A stretch of 64,000 nt of DNA from Microbacterium sp. SMR1 (GCF_003289625.1 NZ_QMBN01000002.1:332610-396609); one strand, 5' to 3'; counted from the stretch's first letter, positions 43,184-51,954 are shown. The notes: generated by a model from the sequence alone, not told the origin. Numbers and translations are program-made.

Positions 43184-44131
43184 TCAGGCTCCGGCGGTCG
43201 CCGGAAGCAGGGAGGTCAGGTAGTCGCGGTTGCGGGCGCACACCCCGAGGCTGTCGCCGCCGTACTGCTCCATGAGGAACGGGCCGCGGAACCCGAGCTC
43301 GAGCGCGCGGGCGACCATCGCCCGGTAGTTGATGAGGCCGAGCTCCATGCTCGTCGGCGTCGACGTCTGCCAGCTGCCGTCGGCGGCCTCGTCGCGCGCG
43401 TAGTTCTTCATGTGCCAGTAGTTCGCGTAGGGGAGGGTCTTCTCGTGCATCTCGCGCCAGTCCTCGATGGGGCGGTGCAGGCGCACGAGGTTGCCGATGT
43501 CGGGGTTGAGGCCGACGTTGTCGAGCCCGATCTCCTCGATGAGGCGCACCGCGCTGTCGGCGGTGCCGAGGTAGGTGTCCTCATACATCTCCAGCGACAT
43601 CGGCAGGCCGACGGATGCCGCGTGCTCGCCGAGTTCGCGCAGGCGTCGGACCGCGAGTGCGCGGGTGTCGGCGTCATCGGGGTCGACCGGGCCCGGCGCG
43701 GTCCAGAACCACAGAGCGGCGCGCTGGGCCTCGCTGAAGGGCTGATGGAGTCCGGTCGAGAACACGCTCATGCCGAGTTCGGCCGCCGCGTCGATCGCGC
43801 GGTGCGCGTACGCGAGGTTCTCCTCGCCCTTGCCCGGCTGGATGACGCTCTGTCGCTGCACGTGCACCGAGACGAGCTCGACCCCGTGGCTCGTCGCGAT
43901 GGACTTCAGTTCGGCCCGGCGGGACGCGGTCAGCTCAGACGGGCGGATGTGGCTGTCCGCGATCTCGATCGCTGTGAAGCCGAGCCGCTCGACCTGCGAG
44001 AACACGCCGTCCCAGGTCTCGGCGTCGGCGTCGTGCAGGCGGGTCCCATCCGCGGCGACGGGGGAGAAGCCGTGCATGCAGACCGCGATCGGGCCGGGCG
44101 TAGGGGCGGACGGGTGCGACGTTGCGTTCAT
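43184..44131 (-). CDS. Sugar-phosphate isomerase/epimerase-type TIM-barrel protein
   Basis: This 315-residue protein is of the xylose-isomerase-like/AP-endonuclease-2 TIM-barrel superfamily. Metal ligands are plausible at Glu in LPMSLEMYEDTY, in GLNPDIGNLVRLH, in WHMKNY and in PFLMEQYGGD. Relatives isomerise keto-acids, epimerise ketoses or, in apionate catabolism, decarboxylate a 3-oxo acid. Its place next to a possible C3-dehydrogenase makes a 3-oxo-acid decarboxylase or isomerase role attractive but unproven. GGAG lies six bases before the ATG; an operator-like site lies 42 bp upstream. Confidence 0.8.
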   Translation of the reverse strand: MNATSHPSAPTPGPIAVCMHGFSPVAADGTRLHDADAETWDGVFSQVERLGFTAIEIADSHIRPSELTASRRAELKSIATSHGVELVSVHVQRQSVIQPGKGEENLAYAHRAIDAAAELGMSVFSTGLHQPFSEAQRAALWFWTAPGPVDPDDADTRALAVRRLRELGEHAASVGLPMSLEMYEDTYLGTADSAVRLIEEIGLDNVGLNPDIGNLVRLHRPIEDWREMHEKTLPYANYWHMKNYARDEAADGSWQTSTPTSMELGLINYRAMVARALELGFRGPFLMEQYGGDSLGVCARNRDYLTSLLPATAGA

Positions 44132-44172
44132 GACGACTCCATTGGCGAGCGTGTCCGACGAGGACTCCCGTA

Positions 44173-44186
44173 GATCCTATAGGAAA
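44173..44186. promoter_or_regulatory. GntR-type operator, copy 1
   Basis: GATCCTATAGGAAA contains the perfect palindrome TCCTATAGGA (44175-44184). It lies in the gap before the TIM-barrel gene. The identical 14-mer is found upstream of the kinase gene at 47946-47959. The GntR regulator between them is the probable ligand. Confidence 0.78.
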
Positions 44187-44223
44187 TAGAGAACGCTGCA
44201 AGAGGGAGTTCGCGGCGAGGAGC

Positions 44224-44946
44224 TCAGGCCTGCTCGAGCCCGAGCGATCGCTGGCGCACCTGCTCGAGGTGATGGAGCATCGACCGCTCGGGAGCGTCGG
44301 GGTCGCCCGTTGCGAACGCGTCGACGAGAGCCTCGTGCTCGGCGATCGCCTCGCGCACGTCGGTCACACCGTGCCGGACCGACTGCCGCATCCGGTGCAG
44401 CTGGGCTCCGAGGGTCTCGGACATCTCGGTGAGATACCGGTTGCCACAGTGGTCGAACACGACCCGATGGAACGCGGCGTCCGCGACGAAGTAGGCCGCA
44501 GTCACCTCGAGGTCGGCCGCGCCGGCGTTCAGGGCCTCGATGACACGCTTGCCGATGCTGCGGTGCTCCTCCTCCGCGGCGCGCAACTCGTCGATCATCT
44601 CGGGCGAGGCGGGCGTCGCGAGGCGCGTGGCATGCGTCTCGAGCATGATGCGGGCGTCGAAGAGCTCGCGCAGCTGATCGAGTCCGAGGGGCGGGGCGAC
44701 ACGGTAGCCGCGCAGCGCCTCGCGCGTGACGAGACCCGTGCGCTCGAGCTGCACGAGCGCTTCGCGCACCGGGGTCTGCGACACGTCCAGCTGACGCGCG
44801 ATCGTGTCGATCGACAGGCGGCGGCCGGGAACCGCCTCGCCGGAGAGGAGCAGCTGGAGGATGCGCTCGTAGACGTGGTCGCGCAGGCCCCGCCGCTCGA
44901 TCGTCGCATCGAGTCCCCGCAGGTTGCCATCCCGTGATGCGGTCAT
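44224..44946 (-). CDS. GntR/FadR-type transcriptional regulator of the cluster
   Basis: This 240-residue regulator has an N-terminal winged helix (GRRLSIDTIARQLDVSQTPVREALVQLERTGLV in consecutive segments, residues about 40-75) and an all-helical FCD ligand domain with metal-type residues (Asp and His) around FHRVVFDHCGNRYL. FCD members usually bind organic acids. ATG at 44946 follows GGAAGAGGG. It sits inside the cluster it probably controls, and two identical palindromic sites flank the operon halves. Confidence 0.88.
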   Translation of the reverse strand: MTASRDGNLRGLDATIERRGLRDHVYERILQLLLSGEAVPGRRLSIDTIARQLDVSQTPVREALVQLERTGLVTREALRGYRVAPPLGLDQLRELFDARIMLETHATRLATPASPEMIDELRAAEEEHRSIGKRVIEALNAGAADLEVTAAYFVADAAFHRVVFDHCGNRYLTEMSETLGAQLHRMRQSVRHGVTDVREAIAEHEALVDAFATGDPDAPERSMLHHLEQVRQRSLGLEQA

Positions 44947-44977
44947 CGTCCCTCTTCCGGTTCGCACGGAGCGCGCC

Positions 44978-45718
44978 TCACCCCGAGAGGGCCTCCACCT
45001 CATCGAGGATGTCACGAACTGCGCGCGGGTCGTGCGCGAACCGGCCGAGGAACAGGCCGTCGACGGCGTCGGAGATGGTCGAGAGCAGACCGGGCCCCGC
45101 ACTGCCGCCGTAGATGATCGAGACCTCGCGGTCGGCGGCGTCTATTCGCGATCTCAGTCCCGAGCAGACCGACCGGATGTGTTCGGATGTCGCGGGCGCC
45201 GGCGCCCCGATCGCCCAGAGCGGCTCGTAGGCGATCACCACTGCGCCGCTCGCGCCCGCCTCGTCGGCATCGGCGAGGGCGCTGCGCACCAGCTGCGCGC
45301 AGGTAGCGATCGCAGCGTCGATCCCCGCCTCGTCCTCCTCGCCGACGCAGACGACCGGGGTGAGACCGTTCCGCACCGCCGCATGAGTCTTCGCGGACAC
45401 CACGCTCTCGGTCTCGCCGAACAGGCGACGACGCTCGGCATGCCCGACCTCGGCGTAGCGGCATCCGAGCTCGGCCAAGACGGCTCCCGAGACCTCGCCG
45501 GTGTACGCGCCGGCGTCATGAACGGCGAGGTCCTGCGCCCCGACCGCCAGGCGCCCCGCGCGTTCGAGAGCGCCGGGAATCGAGGGGAACTGCGGCGCGA
45601 CGAAAGCGGTGACGCGATCGCGTACGGGGTGCTCGTCGAGGATCGCCGCGACCTCCGAGACCCAGGTCAGCGTGCGGGCGTGCGAGAAATAGGTCTTGAG
45701 GCTCGCGCCGATGATCAT
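44978..45718 (-). CDS. Triosephosphate-isomerase-family enzyme, probably a tetrulose-phosphate isomerase
   Basis: This 246-residue TIM homologue keeps Lys8, His93 (VGHAERR) and Glu165 (YEPLWAIG). However, the usual NWKMN at the N-terminus is SLKTY here, the Ser of VGHSERR is Ala, and the phosphate-side GTGK is GAPA. These changes, together with RpiB and a dihydroxyacetone-kinase-type gene, fit LerI/EryH-type enzymes that interconvert L-erythrulose 1-phosphate and D-erythrulose 4-phosphate. ATG at 45718 is used; an earlier start would overlap rpiB. It is not likely to be the housekeeping glycolytic enzyme. Confidence 0.8.
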   Translation of the reverse strand: MIIGASLKTYFSHARTLTWVSEVAAILDEHPVRDRVTAFVAPQFPSIPGALERAGRLAVGAQDLAVHDAGAYTGEVSGAVLAELGCRYAEVGHAERRRLFGETESVVSAKTHAAVRNGLTPVVCVGEEDEAGIDAAIATCAQLVRSALADADEAGASGAVVIAYEPLWAIGAPAPATSEHIRSVCSGLRSRIDAADREVSIIYGGSAGPGLLSTISDAVDGLFLGRFAHDPRAVRDILDEVEALSG

Positions 45719-45728
45719 CGGGCAGACC

Positions 45729-46184
45729 TCACCCCTCTTCGTATGCGCAGATCTCACGCACCTTCTCGGCCGAGGCGCTCGAGGTGTCGAAGGTGTAGGT
45801 GAGCCATTCCGCCGCGAGGCGCCGCGCCAGCTCGATTCCCACGACGCGCTGGCCCATGCAGAGCACCTGGGCGTCGTTCGACAGGATCGATCGCTCGACC
45901 GAGTACGAGTCGTGCGCCGTCACGGCGCGGATGCCGGTGACCTTGTTCGCCGCGATCGCGACGCCGAGCCCCGTGCCGCAGATGAGGATCGCGCGATCGG
46001 CCTCGCCGTCGCGCACACGCTCCGCGGCGGCGGTCGCGACTGCCGGATAGTTGGTGTGGCTGTCGGCGTCGACACCGACGTCGATGACCTCGGCGACGAG
46101 GGGGTTCGCCTCCAGGTCGGCCTTGATGCGTTCTTTGTACTCGTAGCCGGCGTCATCCGAGCCGACGATCAGTCGCAGTGCCAT
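45729..46184 (-). CDS. RpiB/LacA-B family isomerase, probably D-erythrulose-4-phosphate isomerase
   Basis: This 151-residue protein of the ribose-5-phosphate isomerase B family has the motifs [10 protein letters not shown], Cys69 in [14 protein letters not shown] (catalytic base) and His91 in AVTAHDSYS. In tetritol pathways of Mycobacterium and Brucella, the homologue EryI converts D-erythrulose 4-phosphate to D-erythrose 4-phosphate, and the neighbours here suggest the same. A true ribose-5-phosphate role cannot be excluded. AAGGAGGA precedes the ATG; it starts one base after the kinase stop. Confidence 0.84.
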   Translation of the reverse strand: MALRLIVGSDDAGYEYKERIKADLEANPLVAEVIDVGVDADSHTNYPAVATAAAERVRDGEADRAILICGTGLGVAIAANKVTGIRAVTAHDSYSVERSILSNDAQVLCMGQRVVGIELARRLAAEWLTYTFDTSSASAEKVREICAYEEG

Positions 46185-46185
46185 G

Positions 46186-47907
46186 TCAGGCGTCCTCCTT
46201 CAGGACATCGAGAACCGTGCGGGTGACCAGCGCGAACGAGACCGCGCCGGGATCGGGGGTGCCGAGACTGCGGTCGCCGTGCGTACGGGCGCGGCCGAGT
46301 CGGGCGGTGAGCTGGGCGGTCGCCTCGGCGGCGGCCTGTGCGGCGTCGGCGGCCGTCGCCCACGCGTCGAGCAGGGCATCGCCCTGAGCGAGTCGGTCGC
46401 GGAGCGTGTCGGCGAAGGGAACGATCGCGTCGATCATCGTCTTGTCGCCGACCGTGGCCTTGCCGAACGACATCACGGCGTCCTTCATGCGTCCCACGCC
46501 CGCGGACAGGGCCGAGGCGTCGACCGCGTCGTCATCGCCGAGGGCGGCGCCGAGGTCGACGAGCATCTCGCCCCAGATCGCGCCCGACGTGCCGCCGCCC
46601 TTGTCAGCCCACGCGTCGCCGGCGTGCTGCAGTGCCGTTCGCGCACCCGCGCCGGCGGTGACGGCACGTGAGGCGGCGGCCGCGGCCGCGCGACTGCCGC
46701 GCTGCATGCCGATGCCGTGGTCGCCGTCACCCGCGATGCGGTCGATGCGTCCGAGCTCGTCGGCCTGGTCATCGAGCATCGCCGCGACGGCGTCGAGCGC
46801 GTGAGCGACGACGGCGGCCGCGCGTCGCGACTCTTCCGCGGCCGGCCCGATCGTCTCGATCTCATCGTCGTCGTCGGCGACGGTCGTCACCACGACGCGG
46901 CCGTCGACCGAGCCTCGACGGAATGCGGGGGTATCGCACGACGCGTGCCACAGCCGGTCGAGCTCGTCGTCGAGCCAGAGGAGGGTGAGCGAGACGCCGG
47001 CCATGTCGAAGCTCGTGCAGAACTCGCCGACTTCGGGCGAAACGACCTCGACTCCCGCTTCGGTCAGCAACCGGTCGACGGCGCCGTAAACGACGTAGAG
47101 CTCCTCGTACTTCACCGAGCCGAGTCCGTTCAGGATCGGCACCACGCGACCGGTCGGGGCGGCGTCGTCGGGCCGCTCAGCGAGCAGCCGCTCGACGAGC
47201 AGCTGCGCGAGCTCGGCCGCAGTGGGGATGTCGACCTCGTCGATGCCGGGTTCACCGTGGATGCCGAGGCCTACGGCCATGCGTCCCTGCGGCACGGTGA
47301 AGAGCGGCTCGGTCGCGCCCGGAAGGGTGCAGCCGCCGAAGGCGACACCGAGAGAGCGGGTGCGGTCGTTGGCGAGCCGCGCTAGTCGCTCGACGTCGTC
47401 GAGGTCGTGGCCCTGCTCCGCGGCCGCGCCGGCGGTCTTGAAGACGACGAGGTCGCCGGCGATGCCGCGGCGCTTCTCACGCTCGTGCGGGGGAGCGCTG
47501 GAGATGTCGTCGGTCACCGTCACGGTGCGGCAGTCGATGCCCGCCTCGCGGAGACGGTCCTGAGCCTGGGTGAAGTGCAGGACGTCGCCGGCGTAGTTGC
47601 CGTAGCTGAGGAGCACTCCGCGACCCTCGTGCGCGGCCTTCGCCACAGATCGCACCTGGTGGGCCGACGGCGACGCGAACAGATTGCCCATCACGGCGCC
47701 GTGCGCGAACCCGGGACCGACGAGCCCGGCGAAGGCGGGGTAGTGGCCGCTGCCGCCCCCCACGACGACAGCGACCGTGGGCTCCGCGCCGCGGGTCGAG
47801 CGGACGACACCTCCCGTGACGGGGCGGACCCACCGGCCGGAGGCCGCGACGAAACCGGCGACGGAGTCCTCGACGAACTCGTCGGGGTCGTTGAACAGAC
47901 GCGTCAT
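46186..47907 (-). CDS. Dihydroxyacetone-kinase-family protein (DhaK-DhaL fusion), probable ketotetrose kinase
   Basis: This 573-residue ATP-dependent kinase has two fused domains. The DhaK domain (1-330) binds the ketose covalently through His217 in GLGIHGEPG, and [10 protein letters not shown] marks its active site. The DhaL domain (about 360-570) binds ATP with two Mg ions through GDGDHGIGM (393-401). Family members phosphorylate dihydroxyacetone or erythrulose (LerK/DerK). The adjacent TIM and RpiB homologues favour erythrulose. It is the first gene of the operon, with GAGGAG before the ATG and an operator-like site 39 bp upstream. Confidence 0.86.
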   Translation of the reverse strand: MTRLFNDPDEFVEDSVAGFVAASGRWVRPVTGGVVRSTRGAEPTVAVVVGGGSGHYPAFAGLVGPGFAHGAVMGNLFASPSAHQVRSVAKAAHEGRGVLLSYGNYAGDVLHFTQAQDRLREAGIDCRTVTVTDDISSAPPHEREKRRGIAGDLVVFKTAGAAAEQGHDLDDVERLARLANDRTRSLGVAFGGCTLPGATEPLFTVPQGRMAVGLGIHGEPGIDEVDIPTAAELAQLLVERLLAERPDDAAPTGRVVPILNGLGSVKYEELYVVYGAVDRLLTEAGVEVVSPEVGEFCTSFDMAGVSLTLLWLDDELDRLWHASCDTPAFRRGSVDGRVVVTTVADDDDEIETIGPAAEESRRAAAVVAHALDAVAAMLDDQADELGRIDRIAGDGDHGIGMQRGSRAAAAAASRAVTAGAGARTALQHAGDAWADKGGGTSGAIWGEMLVDLGAALGDDDAVDASALSAGVGRMKDAVMSFGKATVGDKTMIDAIVPFADTLRDRLAQGDALLDAWATAADAAQAAAEATAQLTARLGRARTHGDRSLGTPDPGAVSFALVTRTVLDVLKEDA

Positions 47908-47945
47908 TGCGTTCTCCTCTGCGATGGGGAAGCGAACCTTTCGTC

Positions 47946-47959
47946 GATCCTATAGGAAA
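47946..47959. promoter_or_regulatory. GntR-type operator, copy 2
   Basis: GATCCTATAGGAAA is identical over 14 bp to the site at 44173-44186, including the palindrome TCCTATAGGA (47948-47957). It lies 39 bp upstream of the kinase gene that opens the operon. Confidence 0.8.
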
Positions 47960-48403
47960 CGCGCTGGGTTGCGACCGGCGGCCGCGGCATCCGCCGAAGC
48001 CGGCACCGGTGCCCTTCGATGCGACGCGTCGCCGTCTCGACCGTCCCCGACGCCGTGATGGGGCGGGTGGACGCGCTGGGGAAGCTCACCTGAGCCGAAA
48101 ATATGAGCAGTTTTAGCTCGACATCAGATTCCAGCTGCCCGACGTTTCTGCATTAGCTCGAGCACCCCTTCTGTATCACGAAAACAAAAAAGACATTATG
48201 TATAACGAAAACGTCGTGCCCTCAGAAGAGGCCGTGATTAGCATCGAGACAGGTGGGGCCGGTCTACCGCTCACCAGCGGCGCAGTGGTGGCTATCGCTG
48301 CGGGAGTCGTGCTGGCGAATGGCCACCGGCAGGACCTGGACGCCCGACAAGACACGCGATTCGTTGCCGCACCAAGCTTCGAACAACCCCGAGGAACAGA
48401 ACT
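47960..48403. other. Intergenic region, AT-richer towards the surface-protein gene
   Basis: No convincing gene is seen. The first part carries the kinase operon promoter side. From about 48100 the base composition becomes clearly richer in A and T than the window average (for example CGAAAACAAAAAAGACATT). Two spaced direct repeats lie here. The last bases (GAGGAACAG) form the ribosome site of the next gene. Confidence 0.6.
48172..48212 (+). repeat. Direct repeat pair with 27-bp spacing
   Basis: TGTATCACGAAAAC (48172-48185) and TGTATAACGAAAAC (48199-48212) differ at one of 14 positions. They start 27 bp apart, in the AT-rich stretch about 200 bp before the adhesin-like gene. They could be activator sites or a small duplication; no inverted symmetry is seen. 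Confidence 0.6.
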
Positions 48404-50977
48404 ATGGTCACATCCCGTGTCAGAGCGGTGCCGCAGGAACCGGCACGTTCGCATCCGTCGCGCCTGCGAACACGGTTGAGGAAGCTCAGCGCGGCTTCTC
48501 TGGCAGTGGTGGTTCTGAGTGGCCTCGCCGCCGCGCAGGCCCCCGCGCCGGCTCAGGCCGCCACCGCGTACCAGATCGAGGGTGCGTGGGGAGCGAACAC
48601 TCCGACCACGGTCAAGACCGGTGACGTGGTCAGCACGACGTGGCGCTACAACGTCAATGACGACGGCCCCGCACCCACGAATGACCCCGTGGACAATGTC
48701 ACCCTCACCTTCGCCGCCCAGGGAGCGGTGTTCACCACTCTTCCCAGCGTATGCAAGGTCGAGGGGGTCAGCCCAGCCTCGTCGATCTCTGCAGACGGCA
48801 AGACGATGACGTGCAACGTCGGGACGCGAGACCAGGGCACCGCCGAACTCGTCATCACCGGGATGACGGTGCAGGCGAAGGATGGCGAGCGCGTCACCGT
48901 GTCCGGGAGTGTGGGTGGCGTCTCCGCGGCACTGCCTCTCCTGCCCGTGAAGAATGCGTTCGCGATGGACCTGAAGTTCGACGGCTCGATCAGGAGCTAC
49001 CCCAGTGATAACGGCGCGTATCAAGAGTTCGATCTACCATGGTCGCTCCGTCACGGCCCCAATGGGCCCGCGGGTCCCGCATCGGTTTCGTACAGTGTTC
49101 AGATCACTGACTCACTGAATCAGGACGTTCAGCTTTTCGCGGGTGCAGCTTGCCAACCCTTGGACCTTGTTTTCTCGGGATATCCGAGGTCCGATAGTGC
49201 TGCTCCTGCGAACCAGCGGGCCGCATTTCCTTCATGCACGATCACGCGTGTCTCGAAGAACAACTTCACGCTCATCCTGAGTGGGCTGAATTACGCGCAA
49301 TCATCTTATCCGGCGAAGGATGGCGCTGCGGTCGATCTGCCTTCGGGCTGGGATGTCATTGCATCGGGAAAGATCAGAATGTTCTTCCCGTATACGAGTG
49401 CAGGTAATCTCACGGCGACGGCAAGCGCGCCAACGTACACCGCTCCGAGTTCCGGCGCGACCTCCGTTGACGACCCCAACAACAACTCGCACCCCGTGCC
49501 CTATACGCGCGGCACTCAGACCGGCGGGTGGCAGCCTCAAACCATGAGTCCGCGCCCCATTGGAAGCTTCTGGGATGACACGTTCCGGCAGTTCGCCGGC
49601 GGTCCGGTGCGTCAGGGCGTTGCAATCGTGCCGACGACGAACGCCACCACGAACCAGGTGTGCAGCATCCTCGATACGAAGTACGTCGAATTCCAGCAGG
49701 CCGCCGTGGGGCGGCCCGATGGCTTGGGGAAAATCACACCCGACCCGAACGTCGTCGAATGGTACTACGTGGGCGCTGACCCGCTAGTGAATCCGAATAG
49801 CGCCTCATACAACCCCAATGCATTCAATTGCGACACCGGCTGGGGGAGCAGCGACTGGGTCTCGACCCCCCCAGCTGATCGGAGCCGAGTGAAGGCCGTC
49901 CGAGCCGCTATCGGGAACCAGAGTGGCTTCGACATGACCGATCGTCAGCTGGTCATGCTGTATGTCGACTCGAAGATCAAAGCAGGGGTCGCCGACGGGC
50001 AAGACATCTGGCAATGGGGATCGTACAAGTACGGCTCGGGTGCTTGGGTGTCTGACAACCGACAGATGGACGCGGCGAGCAAGCCCGCCTACGGCACCGC
50101 GACACCGAACTCGCGCTACCCCTTCACCGGGGCGTTCCGGGACGTGATGCGGGTGATCGTGGCCCAGCCCACCATCGTGAAGCAGGTGGATCCGAGCGAG
50201 ACGATCCCGGGCGCGACGGTCACCTACACACTGCGTTACCGCGCTGAAGGAGCGACGAACATCACCGTGCCCGGCTACAAGGTGGTCGACACCCTGCCTG
50301 CGGGGATGAGCTTCGTGCCCGGCAGCGCCTCAGTGGCGCCGACCTCTGCGGCCGGGCAGACCCTTACCTGGGACTTCGCAACCGTCAGCACGAATACGGA
50401 CTACGTCATTACCTTCCAGGCGACGATCCCGGGCAACGCCGTTGCGGGAGCCAAGTTCGTGAACAACGCTTCCTCGAGCATCGGTCAACACCGGGCAACA
50501 GCCAGCGCTACAACCACGATCCGCGACGGCGGGCTGACCCTCCTCACCAAGACTGCGGAGAATGCGAAGGTCCCCCACCAGGATGGCGTCGCACGAGACT
50601 CGTGGACCGTACGAATCACCTCAGCCGACGTCAAGCCGCAAACGTTCACGGACACGATCGATGTGCTTCCCTACAACGGTGACGGCCGGGGGACGAATTT
50701 CTCCGGTGGCTACCAGCTGAGCGGCCCCGTTCAGGCGGTCGCTGGCGCGACGGTGTACTACACCAGGGCCGCCCCCGCAACGCTGAAGGCTGACCCTGCG
50801 GACCCGTCGAATGGGGCAGCGAACAACCCGAGCGGGAACACGGTGGGGTGGAGTACCACTTTCATGGCTGACGCAACGGCAGTGCGCGTCATCGGTCCCG
50901 CGTTGGCGCCGTCCGCGCAACAGCAGTTCACCATCCCCGTGGTCACCTCGGGGCAGCCGCCGAGGACGTCTATGTGA
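48404..50977 (+). CDS. Adhesin-like surface protein, N-terminal part of a frameshifted gene
   Basis: This 857-residue frame starts with a long signal peptide (hydrophobic core SLAVVVLSGLAAAQAPAPAQA). A large unrecognised exported region follows, then a DUF11-type beta-sandwich repeat near residues 590-700 (PTIVKQVDPSETIPGATVTY). It ends abruptly as GQPPRTSM and has no anchor. The next frame (-1) continues the same protein with more repeats and an LPLTG anchor, so one base seems to be missing in the G run at 50950-50953. Codon use is AT-richer than its neighbours, suggesting recent acquisition or fast evolution. Confidence 0.75.
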   Translation: MVTSRVRAVPQEPARSHPSRLRTRLRKLSAASLAVVVLSGLAAAQAPAPAQAATAYQIEGAWGANTPTTVKTGDVVSTTWRYNVNDDGPAPTNDPVDNVTLTFAAQGAVFTTLPSVCKVEGVSPASSISADGKTMTCNVGTRDQGTAELVITGMTVQAKDGERVTVSGSVGGVSAALPLLPVKNAFAMDLKFDGSIRSYPSDNGAYQEFDLPWSLRHGPNGPAGPASVSYSVQITDSLNQDVQLFAGAACQPLDLVFSGYPRSDSAAPANQRAAFPSCTITRVSKNNFTLILSGLNYAQSSYPAKDGAAVDLPSGWDVIASGKIRMFFPYTSAGNLTATASAPTYTAPSSGATSVDDPNNNSHPVPYTRGTQTGGWQPQTMSPRPIGSFWDDTFRQFAGGPVRQGVAIVPTTNATTNQVCSILDTKYVEFQQAAVGRPDGLGKITPDPNVVEWYYVGADPLVNPNSASYNPNAFNCDTGWGSSDWVSTPPADRSRVKAVRAAIGNQSGFDMTDRQLVMLYVDSKIKAGVADGQDIWQWGSYKYGSGAWVSDNRQMDAASKPAYGTATPNSRYPFTGAFRDVMRVIVAQPTIVKQVDPSETIPGATVTYTLRYRAEGATNITVPGYKVVDTLPAGMSFVPGSASVAPTSAAGQTLTWDFATVSTNTDYVITFQATIPGNAVAGAKFVNNASSSIGQHRATASATTTIRDGGLTLLTKTAENAKVPHQDGVARDSWTVRITSADVKPQTFTDTIDVLPYNGDGRGTNFSGGYQLSGPVQAVAGATVYYTRAAPATLKADPADPSNGAANNPSGNTVGWSTTFMADATAVRVIGPALAPSAQQQFTIPVVTSGQPPRTSM

Positions 50978-51900
50978 ATGTCGCAGAGGCTCGTGCCGAG
51001 AGGACCAAGCTCAGCATGCGCACCTCGAGCAGGTTCGAGATCGCCGCGGTCAATTCGGTTGCCTTGAAGAAGTACGTGCAAGACTCTGATGGGCAATGGC
51101 GCGACGCGCAGAACGTGGACGACTATCCCACGCGCTACGCGGGGGACACGGTGCGGTACCGCCTGGTCGTCACCAACACGGGTGATCAAACGCTCACGAA
51201 TGTGCGGGTCACGGACGACCGGGTCGAACTCGCCGCTCTGCAACCCCTACCCGACGGCCTCGCAGCCGGGGCAGTGATTCCGGAGCTGCTTCCGGGCGAA
51301 GACAACGCGGTCACGATCGAGTACTCGATCGTGCTGGGTGACGAAGCCGCGGGCGGGCCACTGATCAACAACGCGTGCGCGGTTCCCGCAGACACGGACG
51401 TCGATGAATCCTGCGATCCCGCAGGGATCATGGTCAAGACGTCGACGCTCTCGTGGGAGAAGGTGAACGCGGGAGACACGGCGGAGCATCTCGCTGGGTC
51501 AGAGTGGTCGCTGGTGCGAGTCGACGCGCAGGGCAGCCCGATCGGCTCCGCGATCGCGGTGACGGATTGCGTTGCAAGCGCAGCTGCCGAGTGCCGTGGC
51601 ACTGATGTGAATCCGGAAGCAGGAGAGTTCACGGTTTCCGGTCTCACTGCCGGGGACTACGTTCTGACGGAGACGCGCGCCCCTGCCGGGTATGTTATCG
51701 ACGACACCCCGCGTCAGATCACCGTGCGCGGTGACACGGCGTTCGAGCTCCCCATCGAGAACGTGCAGTCGGAGGTCCCGCAGTTGCCGCTCACCGGAGG
51801 CACCGGCACGTTTGAGATCTTCGTCGCGGCTGGCGCAGCTGGTCTTGGGGTTGCGCTCCTCCTGTGGGTCCAACGGCGTCGCTCTCGCGTAGCGGGGTGA
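50974..51900 (+). CDS. Adhesin-like surface protein, C-terminal part with LPXTG anchor
   Basis: This is the continuation of the preceding frame after a one-base shift. In this frame, GAAAEDVYVNVAEARAER follows directly from the G run, so the GTG at 50974 is probably not a true start. It contains a DUF11 repeat (TVRYRLVVTNTGDQTLTNVR), then a SpaA/Cna-B-like domain (LSWEKVNAGDTAEHLAGSEW to APAGYVIDDTPRQITV), and finally LPLTGGTG, a membrane helix and RRRSRVAG, a classic sortase signal. The whole product would be about 1165 residues and wall-attached. Confidence 0.75.
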   Translation: MNVAEARAERTKLSMRTSSRFEIAAVNSVALKKYVQDSDGQWRDAQNVDDYPTRYAGDTVRYRLVVTNTGDQTLTNVRVTDDRVELAALQPLPDGLAAGAVIPELLPGEDNAVTIEYSIVLGDEAAGGPLINNACAVPADTDVDESCDPAGIMVKTSTLSWEKVNAGDTAEHLAGSEWSLVRVDAQGSPIGSAIAVTDCVASAAAECRGTDVNPEAGEFTVSGLTAGDYVLTETRAPAGYVIDDTPRQITVRGDTAFELPIENVQSEVPQLPLTGGTGTFEIFVAAGAAGLGVALLLWVQRRRSRVAG

Positions 51901-51917
51901 GTCTCCTCCGGGGTGAT

Positions 51918-51954
51918 GGTCGGCGGGTGCCCGGAGTGGCGGCACCCACCGACC
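51918..51954 (+). terminator. Hairpin terminator after the surface-protein gene
   Basis: GGTCGGCGGGTGCC (51918-51931) pairs with GGCACCCACCGACC (51941-51954) over 14 bp with one mismatch, around a 9-nt loop. It lies 18 bp after the stop codon and before crcB. Confidence 0.75.

Noticed and set aside
48172..48212. CRISPR-like repeat
   Set aside because: Only two copies, 14 bp long, with a 13-bp gap; no array and no cas genes.
50950..50977. Programmed -1 frameshift in the adhesin gene
   Set aside because: There is a G run but no classic heptameric slip site with a following pseudoknot that I can see; a sequencing error or slippage mutation is simpler.
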